Positions 40,101-54,636 of a stretch of DNA of 64,000 bases are shown in pieces (within the stretch, counting starts at the first letter, position 1; each line of letters opens with the position of its first letter). The stretch lies in the NCBI GenBank assembly GCA_037013495.1, contig CM072801.1, forward strand, positions 75,439,816 to 75,503,815. The letters run 5' to 3'. Made by a program: the position numbers and the translations under genes. The notes under the pieces were generated by a model that searched no databases, was not told the origin of the DNA, and worked only from the letters and a program-made list of their open reading frames with translations. The DNA is from Hippophae tibetana. Lineage: Eukaryota; Streptophyta; Magnoliopsida; Rosales; Elaeagnaceae.

Positions 40101-42243
40101 GCGAACTAAAGTATCGCTTTGGTGGGGTTTTAGGTATCCAAACAAGCTTCAATTTGTTATTTTATAATTGTAATTTCGATACACAAATTAAAATTAATAA
40201 CATTTTAAAGCTGTAACCCCAATTACACCTTTTAGTTTATTCAAACGATGAACTGTAGTAGGTCTCTTGTTTTTCTCAAGAACAAAGACTGGTCAAACTC
40301 AAAAAACAAAGAAAAGTAAAATATACTAATATTTTAAAGAAAACTTCGAAATGAATTCCAAATAGGAAAACAATGACAACAAAGTAGTAAAATAACACAA
40401 GACATGATGGACAAATTTTCGTTCTTTTTTTGGAATACGTCACTTAAGAAAGCAGAAAACAAACAAAGGGCAAAATGTTTGAAATCTAAAATTCATCAAA
40501 TATATATACGAATATAGATACACTACTTCACCAACCCAGACTATAATACCAAATGATGTGGTTCTTTTTCTCGGACAGCCTAACAACTTTAGAACTCAAA
40601 GGAATAAGAAATATTGAATTACCAAGAAAATGATTAAGATGTAAAAATTGAAATCCTAAAGAGTTAGAACAAAAAACAACGCAGTAAGGTGGGACCAAAA
40701 TAAAAGAAGTCAATGCGTATTGTAAATGACGGAATTTGGGTTCAAAAACATGGCGAACTAAAGTATCGCTTTGGTGCGGTTTTAGGTATCCAAACAAGCT
40801 TCAATTTGTTATTTTATAATTGTAATTTGGATACACGAATTAAAATTAATAACATTTTAAAGCTGTAACCCCAATTACTCCCTTTAGTTTATTGAAACGA
40901 TGTACTGTAGTAGGTCTCTTGTTTTTCTCAAGAACAAAGACAGGTCAAACTCAAAAAACAAAGAAAAGTAAAATATACTAACATTTTAGAGAAAACTTCG
41001 AAATGAATTCCAAATAGGAAAACAATGACAACAAAGTAGTAAAATAACACAAGACATGATGGACAAATTTTCGTTCTTTTTTTGGAATACGTCACTTAAG
41101 AAAGCAGAAAACAAACAAAGGGCAAAATGTTTGAAATCTAAAATTCATCAAATAGATATACGAATATAGATACACTACTTCACCAACCCAGACTATAATA
41201 CCAAATGGTTTTTATCCTTTTCGCGGACAGCCTAACAACTTTAGAACTCAAAGGAATAAGAAATATTGAATTACCAAGAAAATGGTTAAGATGTAAAAAT
41301 TGAAATCCTAAAGAGTTAGAACAAAAAACAACGCAGTAAGGTGGGACCAAAATAAAAGAAGTCAATGCGTATTGTAAATGACGGAATTTGGGTTCAAAAA
41401 CATGGCGAACTAAAGTATCGCTTTGGTGCGGTTTTAGGTATCCAAACAAGCTTCAATTTGATATTTTATAATTGTAATTTCGATACACGAATTAAAATTA
41501 ATAACATTTTAAAGCTGTAACCCCAATTACACCCTTTAGTTTATTCAAACGATGAACTGTAGTAGGTCTCTTGTTTTTCTCAAGAACAAGACTGGTCAAA
41601 CTCAAAAAACAAAGAAAAGTAAAATATACTAATATTTTAAAGAAAACTTCGAAATGAATTCCAAATAGGAAAACAATGACAACAAAGTATTAAAATAACA
41701 CAATACATGATGGACAAGTTTTCGTTCTTTTTTTGGAATATGTCACTTAAGAAAGTAGAAAACAAACAAAGGGCAAAATGTTTGAAATCTAAAATTCAAC
41801 AAATAGATATACGAATATAGATACACTACTTCACCAACCCAGACTATAATACCAAATGATGTTTATCCTTTTCGTGGACAACCTAACAACTTTAGAACTC
41901 AAAGAAATAAGAAATATTGAATTACCAAGAAAATGGTTAAGATGTAAAAATTGAAATCCTAAAGAGTTAGAACAAAAAACAACGCAGTAAGGTGGGACCA
42001 AAATAAAAGAAGTCAATGCGTATTGTAAATGACGGAATTTGGGTTCAAAAACATGGCGAACTAAAGTATCGCTTTGGTGCGGTTTTAGGTATCCAAACAA
42101 GCTTCAATTTGTTATTTTATAATTGTAATTTGGATACACGAATTAAAATTAATAACATTTTAAAGCTGTAACCCCAATTACTCCCTTTAGTTTATTGAAA
42201 CGATGTACTGTAGTAGGTCTCTTGTTTTTCTCAAGAACAAAGA
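31164..42243 (+). repeat. Dispersed dimer unit, three copies within the array
   Basis: A pair of monomers recurs at 31164-32466, 36378-37680 and 40941-42243, 1,303 bp each time. The first monomer has AAATGGTTTTTATCC and ends in a 651-bp form. The second has ACAATACATGATGG, TTCGTGGACAACC and CTCAAAGAAATAAG, which I saw nowhere else. The copies lie about 8 and 7 monomers apart. This fits repeated unequal exchange over blocks of that size. Confidence 0.75.
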
Positions 42244-45200
42244 CAGGTCAAACTCAAAAAACAAAGAAAAGTAAAATATACTAACATTTTAGAGAAAACT
42301 TCGAAATGAATTCCAAATAGGAAAACAATGACAACAAAGTAGTAAAATAACACAAGACATGATGGACAAATTTTCGTTCTTTTTTTGGAATACGTCACTT
42401 AAGAAAGCAGAAAACAAACAAAGGGCAAAATGTTTGAAATCTAAAATTCATCAAATAGATATACAAATATAGATACACTACTTCACCAACCCAGACTATA
42501 ATACCAAATGGTTTTTATCCTTTTCGCGGACAGCCTAACAACTTTAGAACTCAAAGGAATAAGAAATATTGAATTACCAAGAAAATGGTTAAGATGTAAA
42601 AATTGAAATCCTAAAGAGTTAGAACAAAAAACAACGCAGTAAGGTGGGACCAAAATAAAAGAAGTCAATGCGTATTGTAAATGACGGAATTTGGTTTCAA
42701 AAACATGGCGAACTAAAGTATCGCTTTGGTGCGGTTTTAGGTATCCAAACAAGCTTCAATTTGTTATTTTATAATTGTAATTTCGATACACAAATTAAAA
42801 TTAATAACATTTTAAAGCTGTAACCCCAATTACACCTTTTAGTTTATTCAAACGATGAACTGTAGTAGGTCTCTTGTTTTTCTCAAGAACAAAGACTGGT
42901 CAAACTCAAAAAACAAAGAAAAGTAAAATATACTAATATTTTAAAGAAAACTTCGAAATGAATTCCAAATAGGAAAACAATGACAACAAAGTAGTAAAAT
43001 AACACAAGACATGATGGACAAATTTTCGTTCTTTTTTTGGAATACGTCACTTAAGAAAGCAGAAAACAAACAAAGGGCAAAATGTTTGAAATCTAAAATT
43101 CATCAAATAGATATACGAATATAGATACACTACTTCACCAACCCAGACTATAATACCAAATGATGTGGTTCTTTTTCTCGGACAGCCTAACAACTTTAGA
43201 ACTCAAAGGAATAAGAAATATTGAATTACCAAGAAAATGATTAAGATGTAAAAATTGAAATCCTAAAGAGTTAGAACAAAAAACAACGCAGTAAGGTGGG
43301 ACCAAAATAAAAGAAGTCAATGCGTATTGTAAATGACGGAATTTGGGTTCAAAAACATGGCGAACTAAAGTATCGCTTTGGTGCGGTTTTAGGTATCCAA
43401 ACAAGCTTCAATTTGTTATTTTATAATTGTAATTTGGATACACGAATTAAAATTAATAACATTTTAAAGCTGTAACCCCAATTACTCCCTTTAGTTTATT
43501 GAAACGATGTACTGTAGTAGGTCTCTTGTTTTTCTCAAGAACAAAGACAGGTCAAACTCAAAAAACAAAGAAAAGTAAAATATACTAACATTTTAGAGAA
43601 AACTTCGAAATGAATTCCAAATAGGAAAACAATGACAACAAAGTAGTAAAATAACACAAGACATGATGGACAAATTTTCGTTCTTTTTTTGGAATACGTC
43701 AATTAAGAAAGCAGAAAACAAACAAAGGGCAAAATGTTTGAAATCTAAAATTCATCAAATAGATATACGAATATAGATACACTACTTCACCAACCCAGAC
43801 TATAATACCAAATGGTTTTTATCCTTTTCGCGGACAGCCTAACAACTTTAGAACTCAAAGGAATAAGAAATATTGAATTACCAAGAAAATGGTTAAGATG
43901 TAAAAATTGAAATCCTAAAGAGTTAGAACAAAAAACAACGCAGTAAGGTGGGACCAAAATAAAAGAAGTCAATGCGTATTGTAAATGACGGAATTTGGGT
44001 TCAAAAACATGGCGAACTAAAGTATCGCTTTGGTGCGGTTTTAGGTATCGAAACAAGCTTCAATTTGTTATTTTATAATTGTAATTTCGATACACGAATT
44101 AAAATTAATAACATTTTAAAGCTGTAACCCCAATTACTCCCTTTAGTTTATTGAAACGATGAACTGTAGTAGGTCTCTTGTTTTTCTCAAGAACAAAGAC
44201 TGGTCAAACTCAAAAAACAAAGAAAAGTAAAATATACTAACATTTTAGAGAAAACTTCGAAATGAAATCCAAATAAGAAAACAATGAAAACAAAGTAGTA
44301 AAATAACACGAGACATGATGGACAAATTTTCTTTCTTTTGTTGGAATATGTCACTTAAGAAAGCAAAAAACAAACAAAGGACAAAATGTTTGGAATATAA
44401 AATTCAACAAATAGATATACGAATATAGATACACTACTTCACCAACCCAGACTATAATACCAAATGATGTGGTTCTTTTTCTCGGACAGCCTAACAACTT
44501 TAGAACTCAAAGGAATAAGAAATATTGAATTACCAAGAAAATGATTAAGATGTAAAAATTGAAATCCTAAAGAGTTACAACAAAAAACAACGCAGTAAGG
44601 TGGGACCAAAATAAAAGAAGTCAATGCGTATTGTAAATGACGGAATTTGGGTTCAAAAACATGGCGAACTAAAGTATCGCTTTGGTGCGGTTTTAGGTAT
44701 CCAAACAAGCTTCAATTTGTTATTTTATAATTGTAATTTGGATACACGAATTAAAATTAATAACATTTTAAAGCTGTAACCCCAATTACTCCCTTTAGTT
44801 TATTGAAACGATGTACTGTAGTAGGTCTCTTGTTTTTCTCAAGAACAAAGACTGGTCAAACTCAAAAAACAAAGAAAAGTAAAATATACTAATATTTTAA
44901 AGAAAACTTCGAAATGAATTGCAAATAGGAAAACAATGACAACAAAGTAGTAAAATAACACAAGACATGATGGACACAATTTCGTTCTTTTTTTGGAATA
45001 TGTCACTTAAGAAAGCAGAAAACAAACAAAGGGCAAAATGTTTGAAATCTAAAATTCAACAAATAGATATACGAATATAGATACACTACTTCACCAACCC
45101 AGACTATAATACCAAATGATGTTTATCCTTTTCGCGGACAGCCTAACAACTTTAGAACTCAAAGGAATAAGAAATATTGAATTACCAAGAAAATGGTTTA

Positions 45201-48200
45201 GATGTAAAAATTGAAATCCTAAAGAGTTAGAACAAAAAACAACGCAGTAAGGTGGGACCAAAATAAAAGAAGTCAATGCGTATTGTAAATGACGGAATTT
45301 GGGTTCAAAAACAAGGCGAACTAAAGTATCGCTTTGCTGCGGTTTTAGGTATCCAAACAAGCTTCAATTTGATATTTTATAATTGTAATTTCGATACACG
45401 AATTAAAATTAATAACATTTTAAAGCTGTAACCCCAATTACACCTTTTAGTTTATTCAAACGATGAACTGTAGTAGGTCTCTTGTTTTTCTCAAGAACAA
45501 AGACTGGTCAAACTCAAAAAACAAAGAAAAGTAAAATATACTAACATTTTAGAGAAAACTTCGAAATGAATTCCAAATAGGAAAACAATGACAACAAAGT
45601 AGTAAAATAACACAAGACATGATGGACAAAATTTCGTTCTTTTTTTGGAATATGTCACTTAAGAAAGCAGAAAACAAACAAAGGGCAAAATGTTTGAAAT
45701 CTAAAATTCATCAAATAGATATACGAATATAGATACACTACTTCACCAACCCAGACTATAATACCAAATGATGTGGTTCTTTTTCTCGGACAGCCAAACA
45801 ACTTTAGAACTCAAAGGAATAAGAAATATTGAATTACCAAGAAAATGATTAAGATGTAAAAATTGAAATCCTAAAGAGTTAGAACAAAAAACAACGCAGT
45901 AAGGTGGGACCAAAATAAAAGAAGTCAATGCGTATTGTAAATGACGGAATTTGGGTTCAAAAACATGGCGAACTAAAGTATCGCTTTGGTGCGGTTTTAG
46001 GTATCCAAACAAGCTTCAATTTGTTATTTTATAATTGTAATTTCGATACACGAATTAAAATTAATAACATTTTAAAGCTGTAACCCCAATTACTCCCTTT
46101 AGTTTATTGAAACGATGTACTGTAGTAGGTCTCTTGTTTTTCTCAAGAACAAACACTGGTCAAACTCAAAAACCAAAGAAAAGTAAAATATACTAACATT
46201 TTAGGGAAAACTTCAAAATGAATTCCAAATAAGAAAACAATGAAAACAAAGTAGTAAAATAACACAAGACATGATGGACAAATTTTCTTTCTTTTGTTGG
46301 AATATGTCACTTAAGAAAGCAAAAATCAAACAAAGGACAAAATGTTTGGAATATAAAATTCAACAAATAGATATACGAATATAGATACACTACTTCACCA
46401 ACCCAGACTATAATACCAAATGATGTTTATCCTTTTCGCGGACAGCCAAACAACTTTAGAACTCAAAGGAATAAGAAATATTGAATTACCAAGAAAATGG
46501 TTAAGATGTAAAAATTGAAATCCTAAAGAGTTAGAACAAAAAACAACGCAGTAAGGTGGGACCAAAATAAAAGAAGTCAATGCGTATTGTAAATGACGGA
46601 ATTTGGGTTCAAAAACATGGCGAACTAAATTATCGCTTTGGTGCGGTTTTAGGTATCCAAACAAGCTTCAATTTGTTATTTTATAATTGTAATTTCGATA
46701 CACGAATTAAAATTAATAACATTTTAAAGCTGTAACCCCAATTACTCCCTTTAGTTTATTGAAACGATGAACTGTAGTAGGTCTCTTGTTTTTCTCAAGA
46801 ACAAAGACTGGTCAAACTCAAAAACCAAAGAAAAGTAAAATATACTAACATTTTAGGGAAAACTTCGAAATGAATTCCAAATAAGAAAACAATGAAAACA
46901 AAGTAGTAAAATAACACAAGACATGATGGACAAATTTTCTTTCTTTTGTTGGAATATGTCACTTAAGAAAGCAAAAAACAAACAAAGGACAAAATGTTTG
47001 GAATATAAAATTCAACAAATAGATATACGAATATAGATACACTACTTCACCAACCCAGACTATAATACCAAATGATGTGGTTCTTTTTCTCGGACAGCCT
47101 AACAACTTTAGAACTCAAAGGAATAAGAAATATTGAATTACCAAGAAAATGGTTAAGATGTAAAAATTGAAATCCTAAAGAGTTAGAAAAAAAAACAACG
47201 CAGTAAGGTGGGACAAAAATAAAAGAAGTCAATGCGTATTGTAAATGACGGAATTTGGGTTCAAAAACATGGCGAACTAAAGTATCGCTTTGGTGCGGTT
47301 TTAGGTATCCAAACAAGCTGCAATTTGTTATTTTATAATTGTAATTTCGATACACGAATTAAAATTAATAACATTTTAAAGCTGTAACCCCAATTACTCC
47401 CTTTAGTTTATTGAAACGATAAACTGTAGTAGGTCTCTTGTTTTTCTCAAGAACAAAGACTGGTCAAACTCAAAAAACAAAGAAAAGTAAAATATACTAA
47501 CATTTTAGGGAAAACTTCGAAATGAATTCCAAATAAGAAAACAATGAAAACAAAGTAGTAAAATAACACAAGACATGATGGACAAATTTTCTTTCTTTTG
47601 TTGGAATACGTCACTTCAGAAAGCAAAAAACAAACAAAGGACAAAATGTTTGGAATATAAAATTCAACAAATAGATATACGAATATAGATACACTACTTC
47701 ACCAACCCAGACTATAATACCAAATGATGTTTATCCTTTTCGCGGACAGCCTAACAACTTTAGAACTCAAAAGAATAAGAAATATTGAATTACCAAGAAA
47801 ATGGTTAAGATGTAAAAATTGAAATCCTAAAGAGTTAGAACAAAAAACAACGCAGTAAGGTGGGACCAAAATAAAAGAAGTCAATGCGTATTGTAAATGA
47901 CGGAATTTGGGTTCAAAAACATGGCGAACTAAAGTATCGCTTTGCTGCGGTTTTAGGTATCCAAACAAGCTTCAATTTGATATTTTATAATTGTAATTTC
48001 GATACACGAATTAAAATTAATAACATTTTAAAGCTGTAACCCGAATTACACCCTTTAGTTTATTCAAACGATGAACTGTAGTAGGTCTCCTCTTTTTCCC
48101 AAGAACAAAGACTGGTCAAACTCAAAAAACAAAGAAAATTAAAATATACTATTATTTTAAAGAAAACTTCGAAATGAATTCCAAATAGGAAAACAATGAC

Positions 48201-51200
48201 AGGAAAGTAGTAAAATAACACAAGACATGATGAACAAATTTTCGTTCTTTTTTTGGAATATGTCACTTAAGAAAGCAGAAAACAAACAAAGGGAAAAATG
48301 TTTGAAATCTAAAATTCAACAAATAGATATACGAATATAGATACACTACTTCACCAACCCAGACTATAATACCAAATGATGTGGTTCTTTTTCTCGGACA
48401 GCCTAACAACTTTAGAACTCAAAGGAATAAGAAATATTGAATTACCAAGAAAATTATTAAGATGTAAAAATTGAAATCCTAAAGAGTTAGAACAAAATAC
48501 AACGCAGTAAGGTGGGACCAAAATAAAAGAAGTCAATGCGTATTGTAAATGACGGAATTTGGGTTCAAAAACATGGCGAACTAAAGTATCGCTTTGGTGC
48601 GGTTTTAGGTATCCAAACAAACTTCAATTTGTTATTTTATAATTGTAATTTCGATACACGAATTAAAATTAATAACATTTTAAAGCTGTAACCCCAATTA
48701 CTCCCTTTAGTTTATTGAAACGATAAACTGTAGTAGGTCTCTTGTTTTTCTCAAGAACAAAGACTGGTCAAACTCAAAAAACAAAGAAAAGTAAAATATA
48801 CTAACATTTTAGAGAAAACGTCGAAATGAATTCCAAATAGGAAAACAATGACAACAAAGTAGTAAAATAACACAAGACATGATGGACAAATTTTCGTTCT
48901 TTTTTTCGAATACGTCACTTAAGAAAGCAGAAAACAAACAAAGGGCAAAATGTTTGAAATCTAAAATGCAACAAATAGATATACGAATATAGATACACTA
49001 CTTCACCAACCCAGACTATAATACCAAATGGTTTTTATCCTTTTCGCGGACAGCCTAACAACTTTAGAACTCAAAGGAATAAGAAATATTGAATTACCAA
49101 GACAATGGTTAAGATGTAAAAATTGAAATCCTAAAGAGTTAGAACAAAAAACAACGCAGTAAGGTGGGACCAAAATAAAAGAAGTCAATGCGTATTGTAA
49201 AGGACGGAATTTGGGATCAAAAACATGGCGAACTAAAGTATCGCTTTGGTAGGGTTTTAGGTATCGAAACAAGCTTCAATTTGTTATTTTATAATTGTAA
49301 TTTCGATACACGAATTAAAATTAATAACATTTTAAAGCTGTAACCCCAATTACTCCCTTTAGTTTATTGAAACGATGAACTGTAGTAGGTCTCTTGTTTT
49401 TCTCAAGAACAAAGACTGGTCAAACTCAAAAAACAAAGAAAAGTAAAATATACTAACATTTTAGAGAAAACTTTGAAATGAATTCCAAATAAGAAAACAA
49501 TGAAAACAAAGTTGTAAAATAACACGAGACATGATGGACAAATTTTCTTTCTTTTGTTGGAATATGTCACTTAAGAAAGCAAAAAACAAACAAAGGACAA
49601 AATGTTTGGAATATAAAATTCAACAAATAGATATACGAATATAGATACACTACTTCACCAACCCAGACTATAATACCAAATGGTTTTTATCCTTTTCGCG
49701 GACAGCCTAACAACTTTAGAACTCAAAGGAATAAGAAATATTGAATTACCAAGAAAATTATTAAGATGTAAAAATTGAAATCCTAAAGAGTTAGAACAAA
49801 ATACAATGCAGTATGGTGGGACCAAAATAAAAGAAGTCAATGCGTATTGTAAATGACGGAATTTGGGTTCAAAAACATGGCGAACTAAAGTATCGCTTTG
49901 GTGCGGTTTTAGGTATCCAAACAAACTTCAATTTGTTATTTTATAATTGTAATTTCGATACACGAATTAAAATTAATAACATTTTAAAGCTGTAACCCCA
50001 ATTGCTCCCTTTAGTTTATTGAAACGATAAACTCTAGTAGGTCTCTTGTTTTTCTCAAGAACAAAGACTGGTCAAACTCAAAAAACAAAGAAAAGTAAAA
50101 TATACTCACATTTTAGAGAAAACTTCGAAATGAATTCCAAATAGGAAAACAATGACAACAAAGTAGTAAAATAACACAAGACATGATGGACAAATTTTCG
50201 TTCTTTTTTTGGAATACGTCACTTAAGAAAGCAGAAAACAAACAAAGGGCAAAATGTTTGAAATCTAAAATTCAACAAATAGATATACGAATATAGATAC
50301 ACTACTTCACCAACCCAGACTATAATACCAAATGATGTTTATCCTTTTCGCGGACAGCCTAACAACTTTAGAACTCAAAGGAATAAGAAATATTGAATTA
50401 CCAAGAAAATGGTTAAGATGTAAAAATTGAAATCCTAAAGAGTTAGAACAAAAAACAACGCAGTAAGGTGGGACCAAAATAAAAGAAGTCAATGCGTTTT
50501 GTAAATGACGGAATTTGGGTTCAAAAACATGGCGAACTAAAGTATCACTTTGGTGCGGTTTTAGATATCCAAACAAGCTTCAATTTGTTATTTTATAATT
50601 GTAATTTGGATACACGAATTAAAATTAATAACATTTTAAAGCTGTAACCCCAATTACTCCCTTTAGTTTATTGAAACGATGAACTGTAGTAGGTCTCTTG
50701 TTTTTCTCAAGAACAAAGACAGGTCAAACTCAAAAAACAAAGAAAAGTAAAATATACTAACATTTTTGAGAAAACTTCGAAATGAATTCCAAATAGGAAA
50801 ACAATGACAACAAAGTAGTAAAATAACACAAGACATGATTGACAAATTTTCGTTCTTTTTTTGGAATACGTCACTTAAGAAAGCAGAAAAAAAAGAAAGG
50901 GCATAATGTTTGAAATCTAAAATTCATCAAATAGATATACGAATATAGATACACTACTTCACCAACCCAGACTATAATACCAAATGATGTTTATCCTTTT
51001 CGCGGACAGCCTAACAACTTTAGAACTCAAAGGAATAAGAAATATTGAATTACCAAGACAATGGTTAAGATGTAAAAATTGAAATCCTACAGAGTTAGAA
51101 CAAAAAACAACGCAGTAAGGTGGGACCAAAATAAAAGAAGTCAATGCGTTTTGTAAATGACGGAATTTGGGTTCAAAAACATGGCGAACTAAAGTATCAC

Positions 51201-52023
51201 TTTGGTGCGGTTTTAGGTATCCAAACAAGCTTCAATTTGTTATTTTATAATTGTAATTTGGATACACGAATTAAAATTAATAACATTTTAAAGCTGTAAC
51301 CCCAATTACTCCCTTTAGTTTATTGAAACGATGAACTGTAGTAGGTCTCTTGTTTTTCTCAAGAACAAAGACTGGTCAAACTCAAAAAACAAAGAAAAGT
51401 AAAATATACTAACATTTTTGAGAAAACTTCGAAATGAATTCCAAATAGGAAAACAATGACAACAAAGTAGTAAAATAACACGAGACATGATTGACAAATT
51501 TTCGTTCTTTTTTTGGAATACGTCACTTAAGAAAGCAGAAAACAAAGAAAGGGCAAAATGTTTGAAATCTAAAATTCATCAAATAGATATACGAATATAG
51601 ATACACTACTTCACCAACCCAGACTATAATACCAAATGATGTGGTTCTTTTTCTCGGACAGCCTAACAACTTTAGAACTCAAAGGAATAAGAAATATTGA
51701 ATTACCAAGAAAATTATTAAGATGTAAAAATTGAAATCCTAAAGAGTTAGAACAAAAAATAACGCAGTAAGGTGGGACCAAAATAAAAGAAGTCAATGCG
51801 TATTGTAAAGGACGGAATTTGGGTTCAAAAACATGGCGAACTAAAGTATCGCTTTGGTAGGGTTTTAGGTATCGAAACAAACTTCAATTTGTTATTTTAT
51901 AATTGTAATTTCGATACACGAATTAAAATTAATAACATTTTAAAGCTGTAACCCCAATTACTCCCTTTAGTTTATTGAAACGATGAACTGTAGTAGGTCT
52001 CTTGTTTTTCTCAAGAACAAAGA

Positions 52024-54631
52024 CTGGTCAAACTCAAAAAACAAAGAAAAGTAAAATATACTAACATTTTAGAGAAAACTTCGAAATGAATTCCAAATAG
52101 GAAAACAATGACAACAAAGTAGTAAAATAACACAAGACATGATGGACAAATTTTCGTTCTTTTTTTGGAATACGTCACTTAAGAAAGCACAAAACAAACA
52201 AAGGGCAAAATGTTTGAAATCTAAAATTCAACAAATAGATATACGAATATAGATACACTACTTCACCAACCCAGACTATAATACCAAATGATGTTTATCC
52301 TTTTCGCGGACAGCCTAACAACTTTAGAACTCAAAGGAATAAGAAATATTGAATTACCAAGAAAATGGTTAAGATGTAAAAATTGAAATCCTAAAGAGTT
52401 AGAACAAAAAACAACGCAGTAAGGTGGGACCAAAATAAAAGAAGTCAATGCGTTTTGTAAATGACGGAATTTGGGTTCAAAAACATGGCGAACTAAAGTA
52501 TCACTTTGGTGCGGTTTTAGATATCCAAACAAGCTTCAATTTGTTATTTTATAATTGTAATTTGGATACACGAATTAAAATTAATAACATTTTAAAGCTG
52601 TAACCCCAATTACTCCCTTTAGTTTATTGAAACGATGAACTGTAGTAGGTCTCTTGTTTTTCTCAAGAACAAAGACAGGTCAAACTCAAAAAACAAAGAA
52701 AAGTAAAATATACTAACATTTTTGAGAAAACTTCGAAATGAATTCCAAATAGGAAAACAATGACAACAAAGTAGTAAAATAACACAAGACATGATTGACA
52801 AATTTTCGTTCTTTTTTTGGAATACGTCACTTAAGAAAGCAGAAAACAAAGAAAGGGCAAAATGTTTGAAATCTAAAATTCATCAAATAGATATACGAAT
52901 ATAGATACACTACTTCACCAACCCAGACTATAATACCAAATGATGTTTATCCTTTTCGCGGACAGCCTAACAACTTTAGAACTCAAAGGAATAAGAAATA
53001 TTGAATTACCAAGACAATGGTTAAGATGTAAAAATTGAAATCCTAAAGAGTTAGAACAAAAAACAACGCAGTAAGGTGGGACCAAAATAAAAGAAGTCAA
53101 TGCGTTTTGTAAATGACGGAATTTGGGTTCAAAAACATGGCGAACTAATGTATCACTTTGGTGCGGTTTTAGGTATCCAAACAAACTTCAATTTGTTATT
53201 TTATAATTGTAATTTCGATACACGAATTAAAATTAATAACATTTTAAAGCTGTAACCCCAATTACTCCCTTTAGTTTATTGAAACGATGAACTGTAGTAG
53301 GTCTCTTGTTTTTCTCAAGAACAAAGACTGGTCAAACTCAAAAAACAAAGAAAAGTAAAATATACTAACATTTTAGAGAAAACTTCGAAATGAATTCCAA
53401 ATAGGAAAACAATGACAACAAAGTAGTAAAATAACACAAGACATGATGGACAAATTTTCGTTCTTTTTTTGGAATACGTCACTTAAGAAAGCACAAAACA
53501 AACAAAGGGCAAAATGTTTGAAATCTAAAATTCAACAAATAGATATACGAATATAGATACACTACTTCACCAACCCAGACTATAATACCAAATGATGTTT
53601 ATCCTTTTCGCGGACAGCCTAACAACTTTAGAACTCAAAGGAATAAGAAATATTGAATTACCAAGAAAATGGTTAAGATGTAAAAATTGAAATCCTAAAG
53701 AGTTAGAACAAAAAACAACGCAGTAAGGTGGGACCAAAATAAAAGAAGTCAATGCGTTTTGTAAATGACGGAATTTGGGTTCAAAAACATGGCGAACTAA
53801 AGTATCACTTTGGTGCGGTTTTAGATATCCAAACAAGCTTCAATTTGTTATTTTATAATTGTAATTTGGATACACGAATTAAAATTAATAACATTTTAAA
53901 GCTGTAACCCCAATTACTCCCTTTAGTTTATTGAAACGATGAACTGTAGTAGGTCTCTTGTTTTTCTCAAGAACAAAGACAGGTCAAACTCAAAAAACAA
54001 AGAAAAGTAAAATATACTAACATTTTTGAGAAAACTTCGAAATGAATTCCAAATAGGAAAACAATGACAACAAAGTAGTAAAATAACACAAGACATGATT
54101 GACAAATTTTCGTTCTTTTTTTGGAATACGTCACTTAAGAAAGCAGAAAACAAAGAAAGGGCAAAATGTTTGAAATCTAAAATTCATCAAATAGATATAC
54201 GAATATAGATACACTACTTCACCAACCCAGACTATAATACCAAATGATGTTTATCCTTTTCGCGGACAGCCTAACAACTTTAGAACTCAAAGGAATAAGA
54301 AATATTGAATTACCAAGACAATGGTTAAGATGTAAAAATTGAAATCCTAAAGAGTTAGAACAAAAAACAACGTAGTAAGGTGGGACCAAAATAAAAGAAG
54401 TCAATGCGTTTTGTAAATGACGGAATTTGGGTTCAAAAACATGGCGAACTAATGTATCACTTTGGTGCGGTTTTAGGTATCCAAACAAACTTCAATTTGT
54501 TATTTTATAATTGTAATTTCGATACACGAATTAAAATTAATAACATTTTAAAGCTGTAACCCCAATTACTCCCTTTAGTTTATTTAAACGATGAACTGTA
54601 GTAGGTCTCTTGTTTTTCTCAAGAACAAAGA
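52024..54631 (+). repeat. Tandem dimer higher-order repeat next to element B (2 x 1,304 bp)
   Basis: Monomers 71-72 (52024-53327) and 73-74 (53328-54631) repeat as a pair. The first member has GAAAGCACAAAAC and GGTTTTAGATATCC. The second has CCAAGACAATGG and CTAATGTATCAC. Monomers 68-69 are related to them. All share GCGTTTTGTAAATG, which is not seen in the left part of the array. Confidence 0.8.
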
Positions 54632-54636
54632 CTGGT
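54632..54636 (+). other. Left target-site duplication of element B (CTGGT)
   Basis: CTGGT lies immediately before the minus-strand LTR terminus TGATGAACG. It is identical to the five bases after the other LTR (62139-62143). A 5-bp duplication is the normal product of Ty3/gypsy integration, and the satellite reads on normally if the element plus one copy is removed. Confidence 0.9.

Larger units (their letters stand above)
6400..54631 (+). repeat. Satellite array: 74 head-to-tail monomers of about 652 bp
   Basis: With CTGGTCAAAC (or CAGGT, CTAGT, CTGAT) as monomer base 1, starts fall at 6400, 7052, 7704, 8356, 9008, 9660, 10313, 10964, 11614, 12265, 12917 and so on to 53328 and 53980. The 74 monomers cover 48,232 bp, all in one orientation. 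Most are 652 bp. Many carrying AACAAGACTGG are 651, and a few are 650 or 653. Landmarks within a monomer: a TTCGAAATGAATTCC segment near +50, an 89-codon minus-strand ORF at about +240 to +509, an AT-rich dyad at about +529 to +560, and a TCTTG/CAAGA inverted repeat just before the next monomer. The sequence is visibly AT-rich and contains no gene I can support. I do not recognise the family. Confidence 0.97.

Noticed and set aside
6400-54631. CRISPR-like array
   Set aside because: The repeat is 652 bp with no short repeat/spacer pattern, in a plant satellite context.
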